A DNA stretch of 64,000 nt from an uncultured Verrucomicrobia subdivision 3 bacterium (GCA_903827955.1 CAIKKJ010000075.1:32332-96331), one strand, 5' to 3'; positions 8,401-18,623 are shown, counted from the stretch's first letter. Notes: a model not told the origin generated them from the letters alone. Numbers and translations are program-made.

Positions 8401-11400
8401 TTATTTTTTCTTCGCGTCGAGGCTTTTGCGGACGATCCGGGCCAGCGCATGCGGCAGATACGGCTTTTGCAAATAATTCAAATCCGGGTCAAGCTTGAAC
8501 CCCTTGCCCAGCGCATCGGCACCGTAGCCGGTGGAAAAAACGACTTTTAAATCCGGCTTCTCCGCCCACAGTTTTTCGGCCAGCTCGCGGCCGTTCATGC
8601 CGCCGGGCATGATGACATCGGTGAATACGAGCTGGATTTCGTTTTTGTAATCGCGCCAGATTTGCAGGGCGTTGTTGCCATCTACCGCCTGAAACACGCG
8701 GTAGCCGTGGCGGTTTAGCGTGCGGGTGATAATCTCGCGCAAGTCACGCTCGTCCTCGACCACGAGCACGGTCTCCGTGCCGCCGAGCGCGCGGAACTGC
8801 GTCTCGGTGGCGGCCTCAATCTCCGGTGCGAGCACGGCACTGGCGGGCAGAAAAATATTGAACGTGGTGCCCTTGCCCATTTCACTATCAATCTCAATCC
8901 AACCTTTGTGCTGTTTGACAATGCCATAGACGGTCGCCAAGCCAAGGCCTGTGCCTTTGCCAAGTTCCTTCGTGGTAAAAAACGGCTCAAAAATGCGCGG
9001 CAAATTTTCCGGCGGAATGCCATCGCCCGTGTCGGTGTGGCTCAAACAGACAAATTTTCCCGGCGTGGCCTCGACGGATTTGCGGATGTGCGCCGTGTCC
9101 ACGTCGCGCATCGAAATGCGGATTGCCAGCCGTCCGCCCCGCGGCATCGCGTCGCGCGAGTTCACGGACAGGTTCAATAAGATCTGTTCCAGCATCGTCG
9201 GGTCGGCCTCGACAATCGCCGGCTGGCCGTTGAAATGTATCTGCAACGCGATGTCCTCGCCGAGCAACCGGCTGAGCATTTCCTTCATGCCGCCAACCAC
9301 GCGATTCAAATCCAGCGGACGCGGATTGACGATTTGTTTGCGGCCGAACGCCAGCAACTGCCGGGTGAGACCAGCGGCGCGTTCGGATGCTTGCTTGATC
9401 TGGTTGGCGGAGACGAGCGCCTTCGGCTCCAGCGGCGTCATCGCCAGCAGCGATGCGTGCCCGAGGATGATGGTGAGGATGTTGTTGAAATCGTGCGCCA
9501 CGCCGCCGGCGAGCTGGCCGATGGCCTCCATCTTTTGCGACTGGCGCAATTGCTCTTCCAAGCGTTTATGCAGCGTGATGTCGCGGAATAGGCTCAACAG
9601 GAGGCGCGGCTTGCCGCCCGCGCTGACGTAGGAATCGGTGACTTCCAAAACCAGCCGGCGGCCATCTTGCAACACGGCCTGATGCTCCACATTACTACGG
9701 GCGATGCAAGCGGTGAAATTAGTGCGGTATTGAAGTAACACCTGTTCCGTGTCCGCATCTGCCGCGTAGGCCACGCTCAATGGCCGGCCTTCAAGTTTTT
9801 CCTGCGGCAGACCTACGAGGCGGCAATACGCGCCGTTCACCGCCACGATACTTCCGTTTTCATCGGTGAGCCGCATGCCGTCCACGGAATTTTCCCAGAC
9901 GGAGCGAAACAACGTTTCCGAGCTGCGCAACGCCATCTCCGCCGCATGGCGCTCGCTGACATCGCGGACATGGAACAGCAGTGCCGGGCGGCCCTCAAAT
10001 TCCACGCGCACCACGCGGCCCTCCACCGGAATGATGTTCCCGTTCGAGGCCACGCTTTCGCTCTCGAACCATTTGACTTCGCCGGCGGCGATCTTCACGA
10101 GATTTTCCCGTGCGTATTCGCGGCGCGACGGCGGGATGAGCTGCTCGATGGCGTTCTGGCCAATCAAAGCCTCACGCGGCAATCCATGCAACCGGCAGGC
10201 GGCGGCATTCACGTCCAACACATTCGCCTGCAAGTCCTCGACAAAAATTGCATCCGGCGAATTTTCAAACAGATCATGGAACCGCTGCTGGCTATGTCGC
10301 AATTCTTCCTCGGCGTGCACGCGCTGCAACGCGCCACCGCATTGATCGGCCAGTGTCTGCAACGTCTGCGCATCGTTAGCGGCAAAACTGTGCGACCGGC
10401 GGCTCTGGATGAATAGCACGCCGATGACGCGTTCGCCGTTGCGGATGGGTGCCACCATCGTGGTGCCGATTTTCTCGCCGGTTTCCTGCGCCGAAATCAC
10501 CTCCGCACCCCGGGTGACGACGCGGCGGACAATCGCATTCGCATGCTGCGGCTGGGTTGAGCCGGGGATTTCCACTCGTTTGCCGTCAATCGTCGTGATG
10601 GTCAGCAGCGAAACCACCTCGTCTTTTTCCGACGAATACAAATCCAACGCGAAATCATCCCAGCGGAACAGTTCGTCCGCCGCCTCGCAGATGAACATCG
10701 CCGCCTCGGCCGCCGTCGTGACCGCGCTCAACTGGTGGCTTAACTTTCCGAACAGCGCATTGTGGTGCGCGGCGCGACGGCGCACGGTCACATCCGTGGC
10801 CATTGTGAGCGCGGCGAGTTTGCCGTGAAAGGCGAGCGGCGACCAAACGACCTCCATGTCCATCGTCGTGCCGTCCTTGCGGCGATGACGCCAGACGAGG
10901 CCGCTGGCATTCGCGTCCGGCAACGCAGATTTGAGCTGGCCGGCAAACTCACCCGCGCGCAAATCCGCGAGGCTCATCTTCAAAAATTCATCGCGCGCGT
11001 AGCCGTAGTGCTGCACCGCCGCCTCGTTGATCTCCAAAATTTTCAATGTTTCCAGATCGAAGACCCACATCGGATGCGGGTTGCCCTGGAACAAAAGCCG
11101 GTATTGTTTCTCACTGCGCTTGAGTTCCTCCTGCGTCTCATGGCGCAAGACGCGTTCCGCCGCCTCGGCCACCGCCCGGCGCACGGCGGACGGCAGACGG
11201 TCGCGGTTTTGTTTGAGGACGTAGTCCGTCGCGCCGGCCTTGAGGCTTTCAATGGCCGCGTGTTCACCAATGGTGCCGGACATCAGGATGAATGGCAGGA
11301 GCGGAAGTTTTTCGCGGACGATTTTCAACGCGTCCAGCCCCGTGAAGTCCGGCAGCTTGTAATCCGAGATGAGCACATCCCATTTCTGCGACTCGAGCGC

Positions 11401-11532
11401 TGCGAGAAATTCCGCGCGGTTGCTGACCAGCCGGATGTCCGCCGACAGGCTGTCGTGCTCCAGCAAATCGCGCACCAGCAGCGCGTCGGCCGGGTTGTCT
11501 TCCAGATGCAGGATGCGGAGCGTTGGGTTCAT
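8401..11532 (-). CDS. Hybrid histidine kinase: REC-PAS-GAF-PAS-PAS-HisKA-HATPase-REC
   Basis: The protein starts with a receiver domain ([14 protein letters not shown], phospho-acceptor Asp in [13 protein letters not shown]). It continues with a PAS domain around residue 145, a GAF domain ([13 protein letters not shown] onward), two more PAS domains ([14 protein letters not shown] and [16 protein letters not shown]), a HisKA box with the phospho-His in [20 protein letters not shown], a HATPase domain ([21 protein letters not shown]) and a C-terminal receiver ([13 protein letters not shown]). There is no membrane segment, so it is a cytoplasmic phosphorelay hub. I prefer the ATG at 11532, which puts the receiver strand at the N terminus. 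The tracked start at 11559 adds nine residues. No dedicated output regulator is adjacent. Confidence 0.93.
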   Translation of the reverse strand: MNPTLRILHLEDNPADALLVRDLLEHDSLSADIRLVSNRAEFLAALESQKWDVLISDYKLPDFTGLDALKIVREKLPLLPFILMSGTIGEHAAIESLKAGATDYVLKQNRDRLPSAVRRAVAEAAERVLRHETQEELKRSEKQYRLLFQGNPHPMWVFDLETLKILEINEAAVQHYGYARDEFLKMSLADLRAGEFAGQLKSALPDANASGLVWRHRRKDGTTMDMEVVWSPLAFHGKLAALTMATDVTVRRRAAHHNALFGKLSHQLSAVTTAAEAAMFICEAADELFRWDDFALDLYSSEKDEVVSLLTITTIDGKRVEIPGSTQPQHANAIVRRVVTRGAEVISAQETGEKIGTTMVAPIRNGERVIGVLFIQSRRSHSFAANDAQTLQTLADQCGGALQRVHAEEELRHSQQRFHDLFENSPDAIFVEDLQANVLDVNAAACRLHGLPREALIGQNAIEQLIPPSRREYARENLVKIAAGEVKWFESESVASNGNIIPVEGRVVRVEFEGRPALLFHVRDVSERHAAEMALRSSETLFRSVWENSVDGMRLTDENGSIVAVNGAYCRLVGLPQEKLEGRPLSVAYAADADTEQVLLQYRTNFTACIARSNVEHQAVLQDGRRLVLEVTDSYVSAGGKPRLLLSLFRDITLHKRLEEQLRQSQKMEAIGQLAGGVAHDFNNILTIILGHASLLAMTPLEPKALVSANQIKQASERAAGLTRQLLAFGRKQIVNPRPLDLNRVVGGMKEMLSRLLGEDIALQIHFNGQPAIVEADPTMLEQILLNLSVNSRDAMPRGGRLAIRISMRDVDTAHIRKSVEATPGKFVCLSHTDTGDGIPPENLPRIFEPFFTTKELGKGTGLGLATVYGIVKQHKGWIEIDSEMGKGTTFNIFLPASAVLAPEIEAATETQFRALGGTETVLVVEDERDLREIITRTLNRHGYRVFQAVDGNNALQIWRDYKNEIQLVFTDVIMPGGMNGRELAEKLWAEKPDLKVVFSTGYGADALGKGFKLDPDLNYLQKPYLPHALARIVRKSLDAKKK

Positions 11533-11702
11533 TCCGAAAAATTTCTCCAAAACGAGCAAATTTCACGCCGCACACACGGCATCACGGTAAAAGAGCAGCC
11601 GGCGACAAAAATGTAAAGAACAGACGGTTTTCCGAGCCAATCCCACGCAGAGCGCCGAAATGGGCGCGTTCAAGATTGGGACAGAATGAAAGTTTTTAGA
11701 CG

Positions 11703-11730
11703 TTGACTTCTCCAACGCATCCGCTAGATT
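11703..11730 (+). promoter_or_regulatory. Putative housekeeping-type promoter of rpsT
   Basis: TTGACT and TAGATT are separated by 16 bases in the gap between the divergent kinase and rpsT genes. The expected transcription start is about 24 bases before the rpsT ATG. The same TTGAC-16-TAGATT pattern occurs upstream of asd, which strengthens both calls. Confidence 0.6.
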
Positions 11731-11760
11731 TTGCGGCCTTTTACGCAACTAGAATAATTT

Positions 11761-12039
11761 ATGCCGAACACGAAGTCAGCCGAACGCCGCATGCGCGGCA
11801 GCGCCCGCAAAAACCTGCACAACCGCAGCATCGCCTCCAACCTGCGCCGCGTGGAAAAAGAATTCCGCGCCGTGGTTGCCGCCGGCAAAAAAGATGAAGC
11901 GGTCAAGCTGCTCCCCGGCGTTCATTCCGCCTACGATAAGGCCGTGAAATCCGGCGTCGTCAAGCGCCCCACCGCCAACCGCAAGAAATCACGTCTAGCG
12001 CTCACGCTAGCCGCCAAGCCAGCCGCCGCGAAGAAATAA
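11761..12039 (+). CDS. rpsT: 30S ribosomal protein S20
   Basis: The 92-residue basic protein begins MPNTKSAERRMRGSARKNLH and ends in a lysine- and alanine-rich tail. It matches S20 throughout, including AYDKAVKSGVVKRPTANRKKSRL. S20 binds 16S rRNA early in assembly of the small subunit. It is a single-gene unit with its own promoter upstream and a strong hairpin terminator downstream. In many bacteria S20 represses its own translation, but nothing in the short leader shows that here. Confidence 0.97.
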   Translation: MPNTKSAERRMRGSARKNLHNRSIASNLRRVEKEFRAVVAAGKKDEAVKLLPGVHSAYDKAVKSGVVKRPTANRKKSRLALTLAAKPAAAKK

Positions 12040-12056
12040 TTTTCCGCAAACGAAAA

Positions 12057-12092
12057 TAAAAAGCCGGAGCAATTTTGCTCCGGCTTTTTTGT
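12057..12092. terminator. Bidirectional intrinsic terminator between rpsT and aspS
   Basis: A 10-bp perfect stem (AAGCCGGAGC / GCTCCGGCTT) with a 6-base loop is followed by T6 on the plus strand and preceded by an A-run that gives a T-run on the minus strand. It can therefore end both rpsT and the convergent aspS transcript. Confidence 0.93.
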
Positions 12093-12116
12093 TTTTCAAA
12101 GTTTCGGCAATCTGCC

Positions 12117-13949
12117 TCACGCCTTGACCGGACTCGCTGCTGGAGCCGGAGCGGCGGCTGGCTTCACTTTCACTTCGATGTAAAGGTCGCGCAGCTGCTT
12201 CGGTGAAACCTGACTCGGTGAATCGGTCATCATGCAAGTGCCCTTCGCGGTTTTCGGGAAGGCGATGACGTCGCGGATACTAGACGTGCCACACAGAATC
12301 GCGATGAGTCGGTCGAAGCCCAGAGCGATGCCGCCGTGCGGGGGCGCACCATATTTGAACGCGTCCAGCATGTAGCCGAAACGCAATTTCGTTTCTTCCG
12401 GCGGAATGGCGAGCAGTTCCTCGAAGATGGTTTTCTGCACGTCGGGCTGGTGGATACGAATGGAGCCGCCACCGAGTTCCACGCCGTTCACCACGATGTC
12501 GTAGTGCTGGCCGCGAACTTTCTTCGGGTCGGTCTTGAGCAACGGAACGTCCTCGGCCACGGGCGCGGTGAACGGATGATGGCTGGAATACCAGCGGTTT
12601 TGTTCGCGGTCGAAACCAAGCAGCGGAAATTCGATGACCCAGAGAAAATTAAATTGTTTCGGATCAATCACCAGCTTGCCCTGCGTCTTCAAAACGTCGG
12701 CGCAATACAAACGGATCTTGCCGAGAATTTCGCAGGCGTTGAGCCATTGGTCGGCGGCGAACAAAATCAAATCGCCTTCCTGAATCGCCAGCTTCTGTGT
12801 GAGCGCGGCCTTCTCGGCCTCGCTGAAAAATTTCACGATGGGTGATTTCCATTCCCCGTTTTCCACTTTGATGAACGCAAGGCCTTTCGCGCCAAAACTC
12901 TTGGCGTATTCGGTCATCGTCTCGATCTGGCCTTGCGTCGCGCCGGCCATGCCTTTCGCGTTGAGCGCTTTCACCACGCCGCCGTTGGCGATGGTGCCGC
13001 TGAACACTTTGAACGTGCTCGCTTTGAAATCTTCCGTCATGTCCACCAGCTCCATGCCAAAGCGCGTGTCGGGCTTATCAATGCCGTAGCGGTTCAGCGC
13101 TTCCTCGAAAGAGATGCGCTTAAACGGCGTCGGCACGTCCATGTTCAACGCCGTTTTCCAGACGCGCTTGAGCAAGCCTTCGATGAGCGGATAAATATCT
13201 TCGCGATCAATGAAGCTCATCTCGATATCTACCTGCGTGAACTCGGGCTGGCGATCCGCGCGCAAATCTTCATCGCGATAGCAGCGGGCGAGTTGGAAAT
13301 ATTTTTCCACGCCGGCGACCATCAAGATTTGTTTGAACTGCTGCGGCGATTGCGGCAACGCATAAAACGTCCCGGCCTCGCGACGGTTCGGCACAAGAAA
13401 CTCGCGCGCACCTTCGGGCGTGGACTTGAAGAGCGTCGGCGTTTCGACTTCGAGGAAGCCTTGTTCGTCCATGTAGCTGCGCGTGGCGATGGCGACTTTG
13501 CTGCGGACTTTTAGGTTGCGCGCCATTTCCGGACGGCGCAGGTCGAGATAGCGATACTGCAAACGCAATTCCTCGTTCACCTTGCTGGCGACTTCGGGAT
13601 CGTCCACCGCGAACGGCAGCACTTCCGCCATGTTCAAGACTTCGAACGCGGTGATGCCGACTTCGATTTCGCCGGTGGGGATTTTAGAATTGTTCGTGCC
13701 TTCGGGACGGTGACGCACCTTGCCGGTGAGGCTCACGACGCATTCGCTGCGGAGCGACGCGGCTTGCGTGAAAAGTTCCGGCGTCAAATCGCTCGGATCA
13801 AAAACCGTTTGCGTGCGGCCTTCGCGGTCGCGGATGTCGATGAAGATGAGGCCGCCGAGATCGCGGCGGGAATGGACCCAACCCGAGAGCGTGACGGTTT
13901 GCCCGATGTGAGCCGGGCGCAGTTCGTTGCAATGATGCGTGCGTTTCAT
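12117..13949 (-). CDS. aspS: Aspartate-tRNA ligase
   Basis: The 610-residue class II synthetase has the N-terminal OB-fold anticodon-binding domain (TVTLSGWVHSRRDLGGLIFIDIRDREG), motif 2 (CYRDEDLRADRQPEFTQVDIEMSF), the bacterial GAD insertion in the middle and motif 3 (GGIALGFDRLIAIL). It charges tRNA-Asp. The C terminus carries a 20-residue Ala/Pro-rich extension (KPAAAPAPAASPVKA) that is not part of the conserved fold. Whether it is discriminating or also charges tRNA-Asn cannot be settled by eye. It ends at the terminator shared with rpsT. Confidence 0.96.
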   Translation of the reverse strand: MKRTHHCNELRPAHIGQTVTLSGWVHSRRDLGGLIFIDIRDREGRTQTVFDPSDLTPELFTQAASLRSECVVSLTGKVRHRPEGTNNSKIPTGEIEVGITAFEVLNMAEVLPFAVDDPEVASKVNEELRLQYRYLDLRRPEMARNLKVRSKVAIATRSYMDEQGFLEVETPTLFKSTPEGAREFLVPNRREAGTFYALPQSPQQFKQILMVAGVEKYFQLARCYRDEDLRADRQPEFTQVDIEMSFIDREDIYPLIEGLLKRVWKTALNMDVPTPFKRISFEEALNRYGIDKPDTRFGMELVDMTEDFKASTFKVFSGTIANGGVVKALNAKGMAGATQGQIETMTEYAKSFGAKGLAFIKVENGEWKSPIVKFFSEAEKAALTQKLAIQEGDLILFAADQWLNACEILGKIRLYCADVLKTQGKLVIDPKQFNFLWVIEFPLLGFDREQNRWYSSHHPFTAPVAEDVPLLKTDPKKVRGQHYDIVVNGVELGGGSIRIHQPDVQKTIFEELLAIPPEETKLRFGYMLDAFKYGAPPHGGIALGFDRLIAILCGTSSIRDVIAFPKTAKGTCMMTDSPSQVSPKQLRDLYIEVKVKPAAAPAPAASPVKA

Positions 13950-14044
13950 GAAATTATTCGCCAGAGCGAACAGGAATCTTGGCTGGAAACGCCACAGTTT
14001 TCAAAGACTTTTTGCGTTCGTCAGCGGGTGCGCGCTAGCCGGCA

Positions 14045-14647
14045 TCATTGCGCCCGGACGCGGATGAAGACATTATTGCCGGGCGGCTTGCCGCAGATGA
14101 CGTCGTTGGTGCCGTTCGGTGCGGCGTTGGTCTGGACGACGGTGAGGGCAAACCAGTTGGTCGAGGCGAGGTTGGTGTTGTATTCCGGAAAATAGGAAAA
14201 CGTGTTCGAGCCGGTAAACTTGAGATTCAAATTGGTGCCGACCGCGAACGTGAGAATTTTCGGCGGCAACGGCGTGGGCGGGTTCACCATCACGATGCTG
14301 CCGTTAAAACCATGAATGCCGCAGTAGTAGAAGCAATCGGAGGCGTTTGCCGGCACCGCGAACGTGACCGTTCCCGAACTCGTGTTCTCGCCCGTCACGC
14401 CGGCTGGAACTGTTCCAAAAACTGTCGCACCAATTCTAAACGGATGGAAACCAGCCGTGTTCACCGCGAAGGTGTAAGTTTTGCCGCGCTGCAAGGTGAT
14501 GGTGGGATTTCCGTTCACGCCATTGATCAAGAAGGCGAATTGTGAACCGGGCGTGGTGACGCTGAAATCCGCCGCCTGCGCTGCGGGCGTAACCGCCGTC
14601 AACCACAGCAGGCCAAAGGTGAATAAAATCAGGTTTTTTAATTTCAT
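14045..14647 (-). CDS. Secreted cupredoxin-like copper protein
   Basis: The 200-residue protein has a signal peptide (MKLKNLILFTFGLLWLTAVTPAAQAA) and a plastocyanin-like domain with a plausible type 1 copper site: His in GFHPFRIG, then Cys and His in CFYYCGIHGFNG and Met in IVMV. The domain ends at about residue 125 with a proline linker. The last 65 residues (FSYFPEYNTNLASTNWFAL onward) resemble the small C-terminal beta modules of verrucomicrobial secreted proteins. Electron transfer or copper binding in the periplasm is the likely role. It is divergent from leuS, and no redox partner is nearby. Confidence 0.82.
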   Translation of the reverse strand: MKLKNLILFTFGLLWLTAVTPAAQAADFSVTTPGSQFAFLINGVNGNPTITLQRGKTYTFAVNTAGFHPFRIGATVFGTVPAGVTGENTSSGTVTFAVPANASDCFYYCGIHGFNGSIVMVNPPTPLPPKILTFAVGTNLNLKFTGSNTFSYFPEYNTNLASTNWFALTVVQTNAAPNGTNDVICGKPPGNNVFIRVRAQ

Positions 14648-14748
14648 GGTAAAGTAAGGATGCTTTCATTTCCGATTTGTTCCAGACAATTTCACCCCCA
14701 AATTCCGCGATTGAGTCAGGGGATTTCTTGCGTATCATTCAGCGCTCT

Positions 14749-17700
14749 ATGTCCAGCAGCCGCAGACAATATCCGTTTCACCTGATCGAACCCAAGTGGC
14801 AGCAAACTTGGGAGCAGCAGCAGGCTTTCCGCGCGTTTAATCCGAACGAGGAAATTCCCGCGAACCATCCTTTCGCCGTGCGCCATAAGCTTTCCGGCAA
14901 AGTTTCCGCCACGCAACTGCCTGAAAAATTTTACATCCTCGACATGTTTCCGTATCCGAGCGGCGCGGGCTTACACGTCGGGCATCCCGAAGGCTATACA
15001 GCCACGGACATTCTCGCGCGCTACCGTCGCGCGTGCGGATTCAACGTGCTGCATCCGATGGGCTGGGATTCGTTCGGTTTGCCTGCCGAGCAATACGCCG
15101 TCAAGACCGGCCAGCATCCGCGCGTGACGACCGAGGCGAACATCGCCAACTTCACGCGCCAGATCAAGAGTCTCGGCTTCAGCTACGACTGGTCGCGCGA
15201 ACTCGCCACGACGGATGTGGAATATTTCAAGTGGACGCAGTGGATTTTCCTAAAGCTTTACAATTCGTGGTTCAATCCCGAAACGAACAGGGCTGAACCG
15301 ATTGAAACGCTGAAATTTCCGGCAGAATTGGAATCAACGTCGGTGGGGCGAGCGTCCTCGCGAGCCGACGCGTGGGACGGCTCGTCAGTAGCCTCGCCCC
15401 ACCAAGACCTCGAATCGCGCCGCCGCGCTTATCGCGATTCCAAACGCCTCGCCTATGTCAGCGAAGCGCCGGTGAACTGGTGTCCTGAACTCGGCACGGT
15501 GCTGGCCAATGAGGAAGTCATAGACGGCAAGAGCGAAGTCGGCGGCTTTCCAGTCATCCGCAAGCCGATGCGCCAATGGATGCTCCGCATCACCGCCTAC
15601 GCCGAGAAATTGCTGGCCGACCTCGACACGATTGACTGGAGCGATTCGCTCAAGGAAATGCAGCGGAACTGGATTGGGGGCAGCGAAGGCGCGGAAGTAG
15701 AATTTCGAGCTGGTGGAAAATATGTTCGGCGCAGCGATAATGCCGAATCAGAATTTCAAATAGGCCCAAAAATTCCAGTGTTCACAACACGTCCAGACAC
15801 GTTGTGCGGCGCAACCTATTTGGTCATGTCGCCAGAAAATAAATTGTTGGATGAAATTGTCGAAGACAAATGGCCGTTTTGGGCATACGCAGAATTGAAA
15901 GGAACGTCATTATTTGGCAAAGAGCCGGCAACGCCAAAGGAAGCTCTGGAATTGTATCGCAAATATGCGGCTTCAAAGAGCGATTTGGAACGAACTGATC
16001 TCAATCGAGAAAAAACAGGCGTGTATATTGGCGAATCAGCGGTTGAACCCATTCGCGAAAACATAATCCCCATCTTTGTCGCAGATTATGTTTTAGCAAA
16101 CTACGGGACGGGCGCAATAATGGCTGTTCCAGCCCACGACGAGCGTGATTGGGAATTTGCGAAAAAATACCGACTGTCAATTCGCGCGGTCGTCATGCCA
16201 CCGGACGAATGGCTCATGAACGCGGTCGGTTCACCGCCGGCGGAATGGTTCACTAACGCATTCAAACTTTTGAACTTGTCAATGGATTCAATGGATTTGC
16301 TGACGGCAGCACGGAAGTTATACGAGCGAGACTGCGGTCTTTTCCCTTATCCGTTTGTTGGAACTGGCACTGCAATTAATTCCAGTGGGACTGATGATCT
16401 CCAAGTTAATGGCTTATCCACCGCCGAAGCCAAAGCGAAAATCACCGCTTGGCTCGAAGAAAAAAAACTCGGCAAGCGCACCATCAACTACAAATTGCGC
16501 GACTGGCTGTTCAGCCGCCAGCGTTACTGGGGCGAACCGTTCCCGATTGTTTGGAAAAAGGACGCCGCCGGGAATTTGCACCACGAAGCATTGCCGGAAA
16601 GTTCGTTGCCACTGTTGCCGCCGTCGCTCGAAGATTACAAGCCCACTGCCGACGGCCAGCCACCGCTCGCCCGCGCGAAGGATTGGTTGAATCTGCCCGA
16701 CGGTTCCGTGCGCGAAACGAACACCATGCCGCAGTGGGCCGGCTCGTGCTGGTATTATTTGCGTTACACCGATGCGAAGAACGTGCAGTCGTTCGTCGGC
16801 AAGGATGCGGACAATTATTGGATGGCCTCGAATGGCAAGGCGGCGGGCGTGGACCTTTACGTCGGCGGCACGGAACACGCCGTGTTGCATCTGCTTTACG
16901 CGCGGTTCTGGCACAAAGTTTTGTTCGACCTCGGCCACGTTTCGACGCCCGAACCGTTTTACAAACTCGTCAATCAAGGTCTTATCCTCGGCGAGGATAT
17001 GCAGAAGATGTCCAAGGCTCGTGGTAATGTGGTGAATCCTGACGCTGTCGTCGAAGAATACGGCGCGGATGCGCTCCGGCTTTACGAGATGTTCATGGGG
17101 CCGTTGCAGGACACCAAGCCATGGAACACCAAGGGCGTCGAAGGCGTCTATCGTTTCCTCGGCCGCGCGTGGCGTTTGTTCGTGGACGAGAAAGCGGAAA
17201 CGGCTTTTGAACAGGCTGAGACTACGACTGAACCGTCCAAGCACGCAGAGTTGCTTGATTTAATTTTACTCGATGGCGGCATTACCGACACGGACGCCAC
17301 GCCCGCGCAACTCAAGACACTCCACGCCTGCATCAAAAAAGTCACTGAGGATTTGGACGGCATGCGCTTCAACACAGCGATTTCCGCGATGATGGTGTTC
17401 ATCAACGAGGCGATGACGTGGCAGACGAAGCCGTTGTCGGTGATGAAAACTTTTCTGCAACTGCTCGCGCCGTTCGCGCCGCACATCGCGGAAGAATTGT
17501 GGGCGCGGCTGCATTCCACGTTCGGCCAAACCGCGCCGTCACTGGCTTATGCGGTGTGGCCGAAGTTTGATGCGGCTTTGCTCGTCGAAAGCGAGATCGA
17601 ACTGCCGGTGCAAGTGAATGGCAAGTTCCGTGACACGATCAAGGTGGCGGTGGACGCCGATAACACAGCCATCGAGGCGGCGGCGAAAGCTTCGGAAAAA

Positions 17701-17781
17701 GTCCAAACGTTTATCGCAGGCAAGGCCATCAAGAAAGTCATCATCGTGCCGAAGCGGATGGTGAATTTAATTGTCGGCTAA
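14749..17781 (+). CDS. leuS: Leucine-tRNA ligase with in-frame repeat insertion
   Basis: The 1010-residue class I synthetase carries the HIGH motif (MFPYPSGAGLHVGHPEGY), the CP1 editing domain (VFTTRPDTLCGATYLVMSP, GAIMAVPAHDERDWEFA) and the KMSKS loop (EDMQKMSKARGNVVNPD). I chose the ATG at 14749 because MSSSRRQYPFHLIEPKWQQ matches the family start; the tracked ORF adds 24 residues. It is longer than the usual 820-870 residues. Part of the excess is TSVGRASSRADAWDGSSVAS, encoded by a 62-bp hairpin repeat. The editing-domain stretch (about 15,700-16,440) is visibly more AT-rich than its flanks. Activity is expected because all catalytic motifs are intact. Confidence 0.95.
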   Translation: MSSSRRQYPFHLIEPKWQQTWEQQQAFRAFNPNEEIPANHPFAVRHKLSGKVSATQLPEKFYILDMFPYPSGAGLHVGHPEGYTATDILARYRRACGFNVLHPMGWDSFGLPAEQYAVKTGQHPRVTTEANIANFTRQIKSLGFSYDWSRELATTDVEYFKWTQWIFLKLYNSWFNPETNRAEPIETLKFPAELESTSVGRASSRADAWDGSSVASPHQDLESRRRAYRDSKRLAYVSEAPVNWCPELGTVLANEEVIDGKSEVGGFPVIRKPMRQWMLRITAYAEKLLADLDTIDWSDSLKEMQRNWIGGSEGAEVEFRAGGKYVRRSDNAESEFQIGPKIPVFTTRPDTLCGATYLVMSPENKLLDEIVEDKWPFWAYAELKGTSLFGKEPATPKEALELYRKYAASKSDLERTDLNREKTGVYIGESAVEPIRENIIPIFVADYVLANYGTGAIMAVPAHDERDWEFAKKYRLSIRAVVMPPDEWLMNAVGSPPAEWFTNAFKLLNLSMDSMDLLTAARKLYERDCGLFPYPFVGTGTAINSSGTDDLQVNGLSTAEAKAKITAWLEEKKLGKRTINYKLRDWLFSRQRYWGEPFPIVWKKDAAGNLHHEALPESSLPLLPPSLEDYKPTADGQPPLARAKDWLNLPDGSVRETNTMPQWAGSCWYYLRYTDAKNVQSFVGKDADNYWMASNGKAAGVDLYVGGTEHAVLHLLYARFWHKVLFDLGHVSTPEPFYKLVNQGLILGEDMQKMSKARGNVVNPDAVVEEYGADALRLYEMFMGPLQDTKPWNTKGVEGVYRFLGRAWRLFVDEKAETAFEQAETTTEPSKHAELLDLILLDGGITDTDATPAQLKTLHACIKKVTEDLDGMRFNTAISAMMVFINEAMTWQTKPLSVMKTFLQLLAPFAPHIAEELWARLHSTFGQTAPSLAYAVWPKFDAALLVESEIELPVQVNGKFRDTIKVAVDADNTAIEAAAKASEKVQTFIAGKAIKKVIIVPKRMVNLIVG
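15342..15403. repeat. REP-like 62-bp hairpin element inside leuS
   Basis: Perfect 11-bp outer arms (GGTGGGGCGAG at 15342-15352 and CTCGCCCCACC at 15393-15403) enclose an inner hairpin with GAGCCG and CGGCTC arms. The element lies in frame within leuS, is translated without a stop, and sits in a peptide absent from typical LeuRS. The shape is that of a dispersed extragenic palindrome. I noticed no second copy in this window. Confidence 0.78.
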
Positions 17782-17814
17782 AACTTGGTTGAACGGTGAA
17801 AGTGTGGATGAAGG

Positions 17815-17843
17815 TTGAATTGCACCGGGCAACCTTCTAGTGT
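17815..17843 (+). promoter_or_regulatory. Putative promoter of the Wzz-like gene
   Basis: TTGAAT and TAGTGT are separated by 17 bases. The predicted start site leaves a leader of about nine bases before the ATG at 17859. A 7-bp hairpin (AAGGTTG / CAACCTT) overlaps the -35 box and spacer. It has no T-run, so it is more likely an operator-like symmetry or chance than a terminator for leuS. Confidence 0.45.
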
Positions 17844-17858
17844 GAACTAGAAATTCCC

Positions 17859-18533
17859 ATGAGCAACCCGCCCATCATCCAAGGTTCACCAGTGCTTCAG
17901 TCCGACCCGCCGTTACGCGGGGCGGTGGCACTCGGTCTCACAGTTTTTCTGATCGTGATGATCATCAGCACCGCGATCACCTTTGTTTTGCCGGAGTCGT
18001 ATTCCAGCACGGCGCGAATCAAGGTGGAAATCACGCCGGCGAATCGCGGCCCTAATTTTCTTCAAACCGAATTTGAAGTCATCCAGTCACAAATCGTGTT
18101 GAGCAATGTGGTCCGGCAGTTGAACTTGAACGATTATTGGGGGAAGAAATATTTCAACGGCGAAACCCTCAAGACCACCGAGTCTTTGCAAATCTTGAAA
18201 GCCCGATTGAGCTTGGAAAGTGTTCGTGGCGCCGACCTCATCGCCATCACCGCTTTCAGTGACGACCGGCGGGAAGCCGCCCAAATCGCCAACGCCATTG
18301 CCACCGCCTACCAGAATTTTTGCAGCGAACGACAAAAGGCCGATGGCGCGAAGCCGCTTGATCCACGCATCATCGCTGATGCGATGGTAATCTTCGTCGA
18401 CCCCGCTGAACCGGCTTCCAAGCCGTGCAAACCAAACAAACCACTGAACCTCGCGCTCGGTGCGATAGCGGGCGCTGGTCTCGGTGCCATGGCCGGTGGT
18501 TTGCTGCTGCTGTTTCGGCGCGGACAAAGATAA
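17859..18533 (+). CDS. Wzz-like polysaccharide chain-length protein without kinase domain
   Basis: The 224-residue protein has an N-terminal membrane segment (GAVALGLTVFLIVMIISTAIT), a periplasmic Wzz-type region (ESYSSTARIKVEI, then FEVIQSQIVLSNVVRQLNL) and a second membrane segment near the C terminus (LALGAIAGAGLGAMAGGLLLLF) preceded by a proline-rich PAEPASKPCKPNKP. This is the layout of polysaccharide co-polymerases that set chain length of O-antigen or exopolysaccharide. No tyrosine kinase domain follows the second segment. The nearby glycosyltransferases and deacetylase fit a polysaccharide role. Confidence 0.83.
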   Translation: MSNPPIIQGSPVLQSDPPLRGAVALGLTVFLIVMIISTAITFVLPESYSSTARIKVEITPANRGPNFLQTEFEVIQSQIVLSNVVRQLNLNDYWGKKYFNGETLKTTESLQILKARLSLESVRGADLIAITAFSDDRREAAQIANAIATAYQNFCSERQKADGAKPLDPRIIADAMVIFVDPAEPASKPCKPNKPLNLALGAIAGAGLGAMAGGLLLLFRRGQR

Positions 18534-18623
18534 TTCTGCGAAGTTGCTGTTAGCTGAATTGTCAGAATTAAAAATCAGCCAACCCAATTTTGAAAACCTG
18601 GTCAACTCTGTCCAAGCCTTCGG

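Noticed and set aside
17811-17836. Terminator for leuS
   Set aside because: The AAGGTTG/CAACCTT hairpin is short, has a 12-base loop and no T-run, and overlaps a promoter-like sequence.
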